Source of the DNA: DATAEG01 sp963703085
GTDB lineage: Bacteria; Actinomycetota; Actinomycetes; Mycobacteriales; Jatrophihabitantaceae
Assembly (NCBI GenBank): GCA_963703085.1
Contig: OY969789.1
Coordinates: forward strand, 2,170,001 to 2,234,000
Length of the DNA: 64,000 nucleotides
Reading direction: 5' to 3'
Both the position numbers and the translations under genes were made by a program. Below are positions 63,450 through 64,000 of the stretch, piece by piece (the first letter of the stretch is position 1; the number at the start of each line of letters is the position of its first letter). The notes under the pieces are model-generated. The model made no database searches. It saw nothing but the letters and a program-made list of their open reading frames with translations, and was not told the origin of the DNA.

Positions 63450-64000
63450 CCGGGCTGGCTGTTTCCGCGCACGGGCTGGTGCACATCTACCGGCTGGAGG
63501 GCAACGACGTCGTCGCGTTGACCAGCGTCGACCTGCACGTGTCGCCTGGCCAGATGGTCGGCCTGCTCGGGCCGTCCGGATCCGGTAAGTCGACGCTGAT
63601 CACCTTGCTGGCCGGGCTGCAGCGCCCGAGCGCGGGCAAGCTGCGCGTCGGTGAGCATGATCTCGGCATGCTGGACGACGCCGATCTCGACACGATGCGT
63701 GCGACGCAGGTCGGCACCGTGTTGCAGGGTGCCGTCCGCAATCTGCTTGCCTACGCCTCGCCCGTCGACAACGTCGCCTTCGCGCAGAGCGCGGCGCGAC
63801 GCAGAGGCAAGAAGGACCTCCCGGATCCGACCGAGGTGCTCGACCTGCTCGGGATGGCGGAGTCGGCAAACCGCCCACTAGTCGAGCTCACGCCCGGGCA
63901 GTTGCAACGCCTGGCCGTTGCTGTCGGGATGGCAGCACTCCCCGGCCTGTTGCTCGCCGACGAGCCGACCAGCCAGCTCGACCACCAGTTCCGCGACGAG
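63446..64000 (+). CDS. ABC transporter ATP-binding protein (cut by window edge)
   Basis: The GTG at 63446 overlaps the permease stop. The protein has Walker A GLLGPSGSGKST (about 39-50), a Q-loop in VLQGAVRN, the signature LTPGQLQRLAVA (Thr-Pro replacing the usual Ser-Gly in LSGGQ) and Walker B LLLADEPTSQLD. It runs off the window without a stop. It belongs to the LolD/MacB-type ATPases that power FtsX permeases. Confidence 0.9.
   Translation, partial: MTGLAVSAHGLVHIYRLEGNDVVALTSVDLHVSPGQMVGLLGPSGSGKSTLITLLAGLQRPSAGKLRVGEHDLGMLDDADLDTMRATQVGTVLQGAVRNLLAYASPVDNVAFAQSAARRRGKKDLPDPTEVLDLLGMAESANRPLVELTPGQLQRLAVAVGMAALPGLLLADEPTSQLDHQFRDE

Noticed and set aside
1..64000. CRISPR array, rRNA, phage or IS element
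   Set aside because: No regularly spaced repeats, rRNA-like sequence, transposase, integrase or phage structural gene was found on either strand.

Overview
The window is a high-GC actinobacterial chromosome segment. Evidence for this is the many GTG starts, GTGA/ATGA stop-start overlaps, a tadA gene paired with the actinobacterial tRNA-adenosine-deaminase-associated protein, a DUF3558-like lipoprotein, an LPXTG protein and a class F-like sortase. I cannot name the genus. No rRNA, CRISPR array, IS element or integrase was seen.

Layout. (1) 1-25 kb is a cell-wall glycopolymer locus of teichoic-acid type. It holds family-2 glycosyltransferases, a methyltransferase, membrane proteins, a secreted SpoIID-type enzyme with a seven-repeat tail, an LpxA-like acyltransferase divergent from a DegT aminotransferase and a Gfo/Idh dehydrogenase, a second sugar-nucleotide operon, a three-gene operon (TagF-like, CDP-alcohol phosphotransferase, GT2), and a cytidylyltransferase-SDR fusion (CDP-ribitol type) coupled to a membrane-anchored TagF-like polymerase. 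Relics of GT2/TagF-family genes lie at both ends of this locus. (2) 25-34.5 kb is ordinary chromosome: CPBP protease, alcohol dehydrogenase, tRNA-Phe, esterase, DUF47 plus Pit phosphate transport, tRNA-Glu, tRNA-Asp, TetR, asparaginase, TyrA, TadA and tRNA-Ser. (3) 34.5-36.4 kb is a roughly 1.8-kb insert bounded by a perfect 53-bp direct repeat of the tRNA-Ser 3' half. It carries a quinone-oxidoreductase-like gene and an SRPBCC gene. (4) 36.5-43 kb holds TetR with a palindromic operator, SnoaL and NmrA genes, a lipoprotein, a winged-helix regulator, DUF4389 and DUF4386 membrane proteins and the sortase. (5) 42.2-57.4 kb is a Wzx/Wzy-type polysaccharide locus: low-molecular-weight phosphatase, BY-kinase, epimerase, glycosyltransferases, Wzy-like and Wzx-like proteins, nucleotide-sugar dehydrogenase, and a PglF/E/D/C-like bacillosamine-type initiation module. 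Its centre (about 47-51.8 kb) is visibly richer in A+T. (6) 57.6-64 kb holds the LPNTG surface protein, a DUF4012 protein and a large FtsX-type permease with its ATPase, which is cut by the window edge.

Several genes (near 4.9, 5.3, 24.5, 46.5-46.9 and 52.3-52.5 kb) continue in another frame after single-base indels. Most of these are restored by adding one G or C next to a short G/C run, so consensus errors are as likely as true pseudogenes. The genes together describe an organism investing in at least two surface glycopolymers, one built by TagF/CDP-polyol chemistry and one by Wzx/Wzy export with tyrosine-kinase control.
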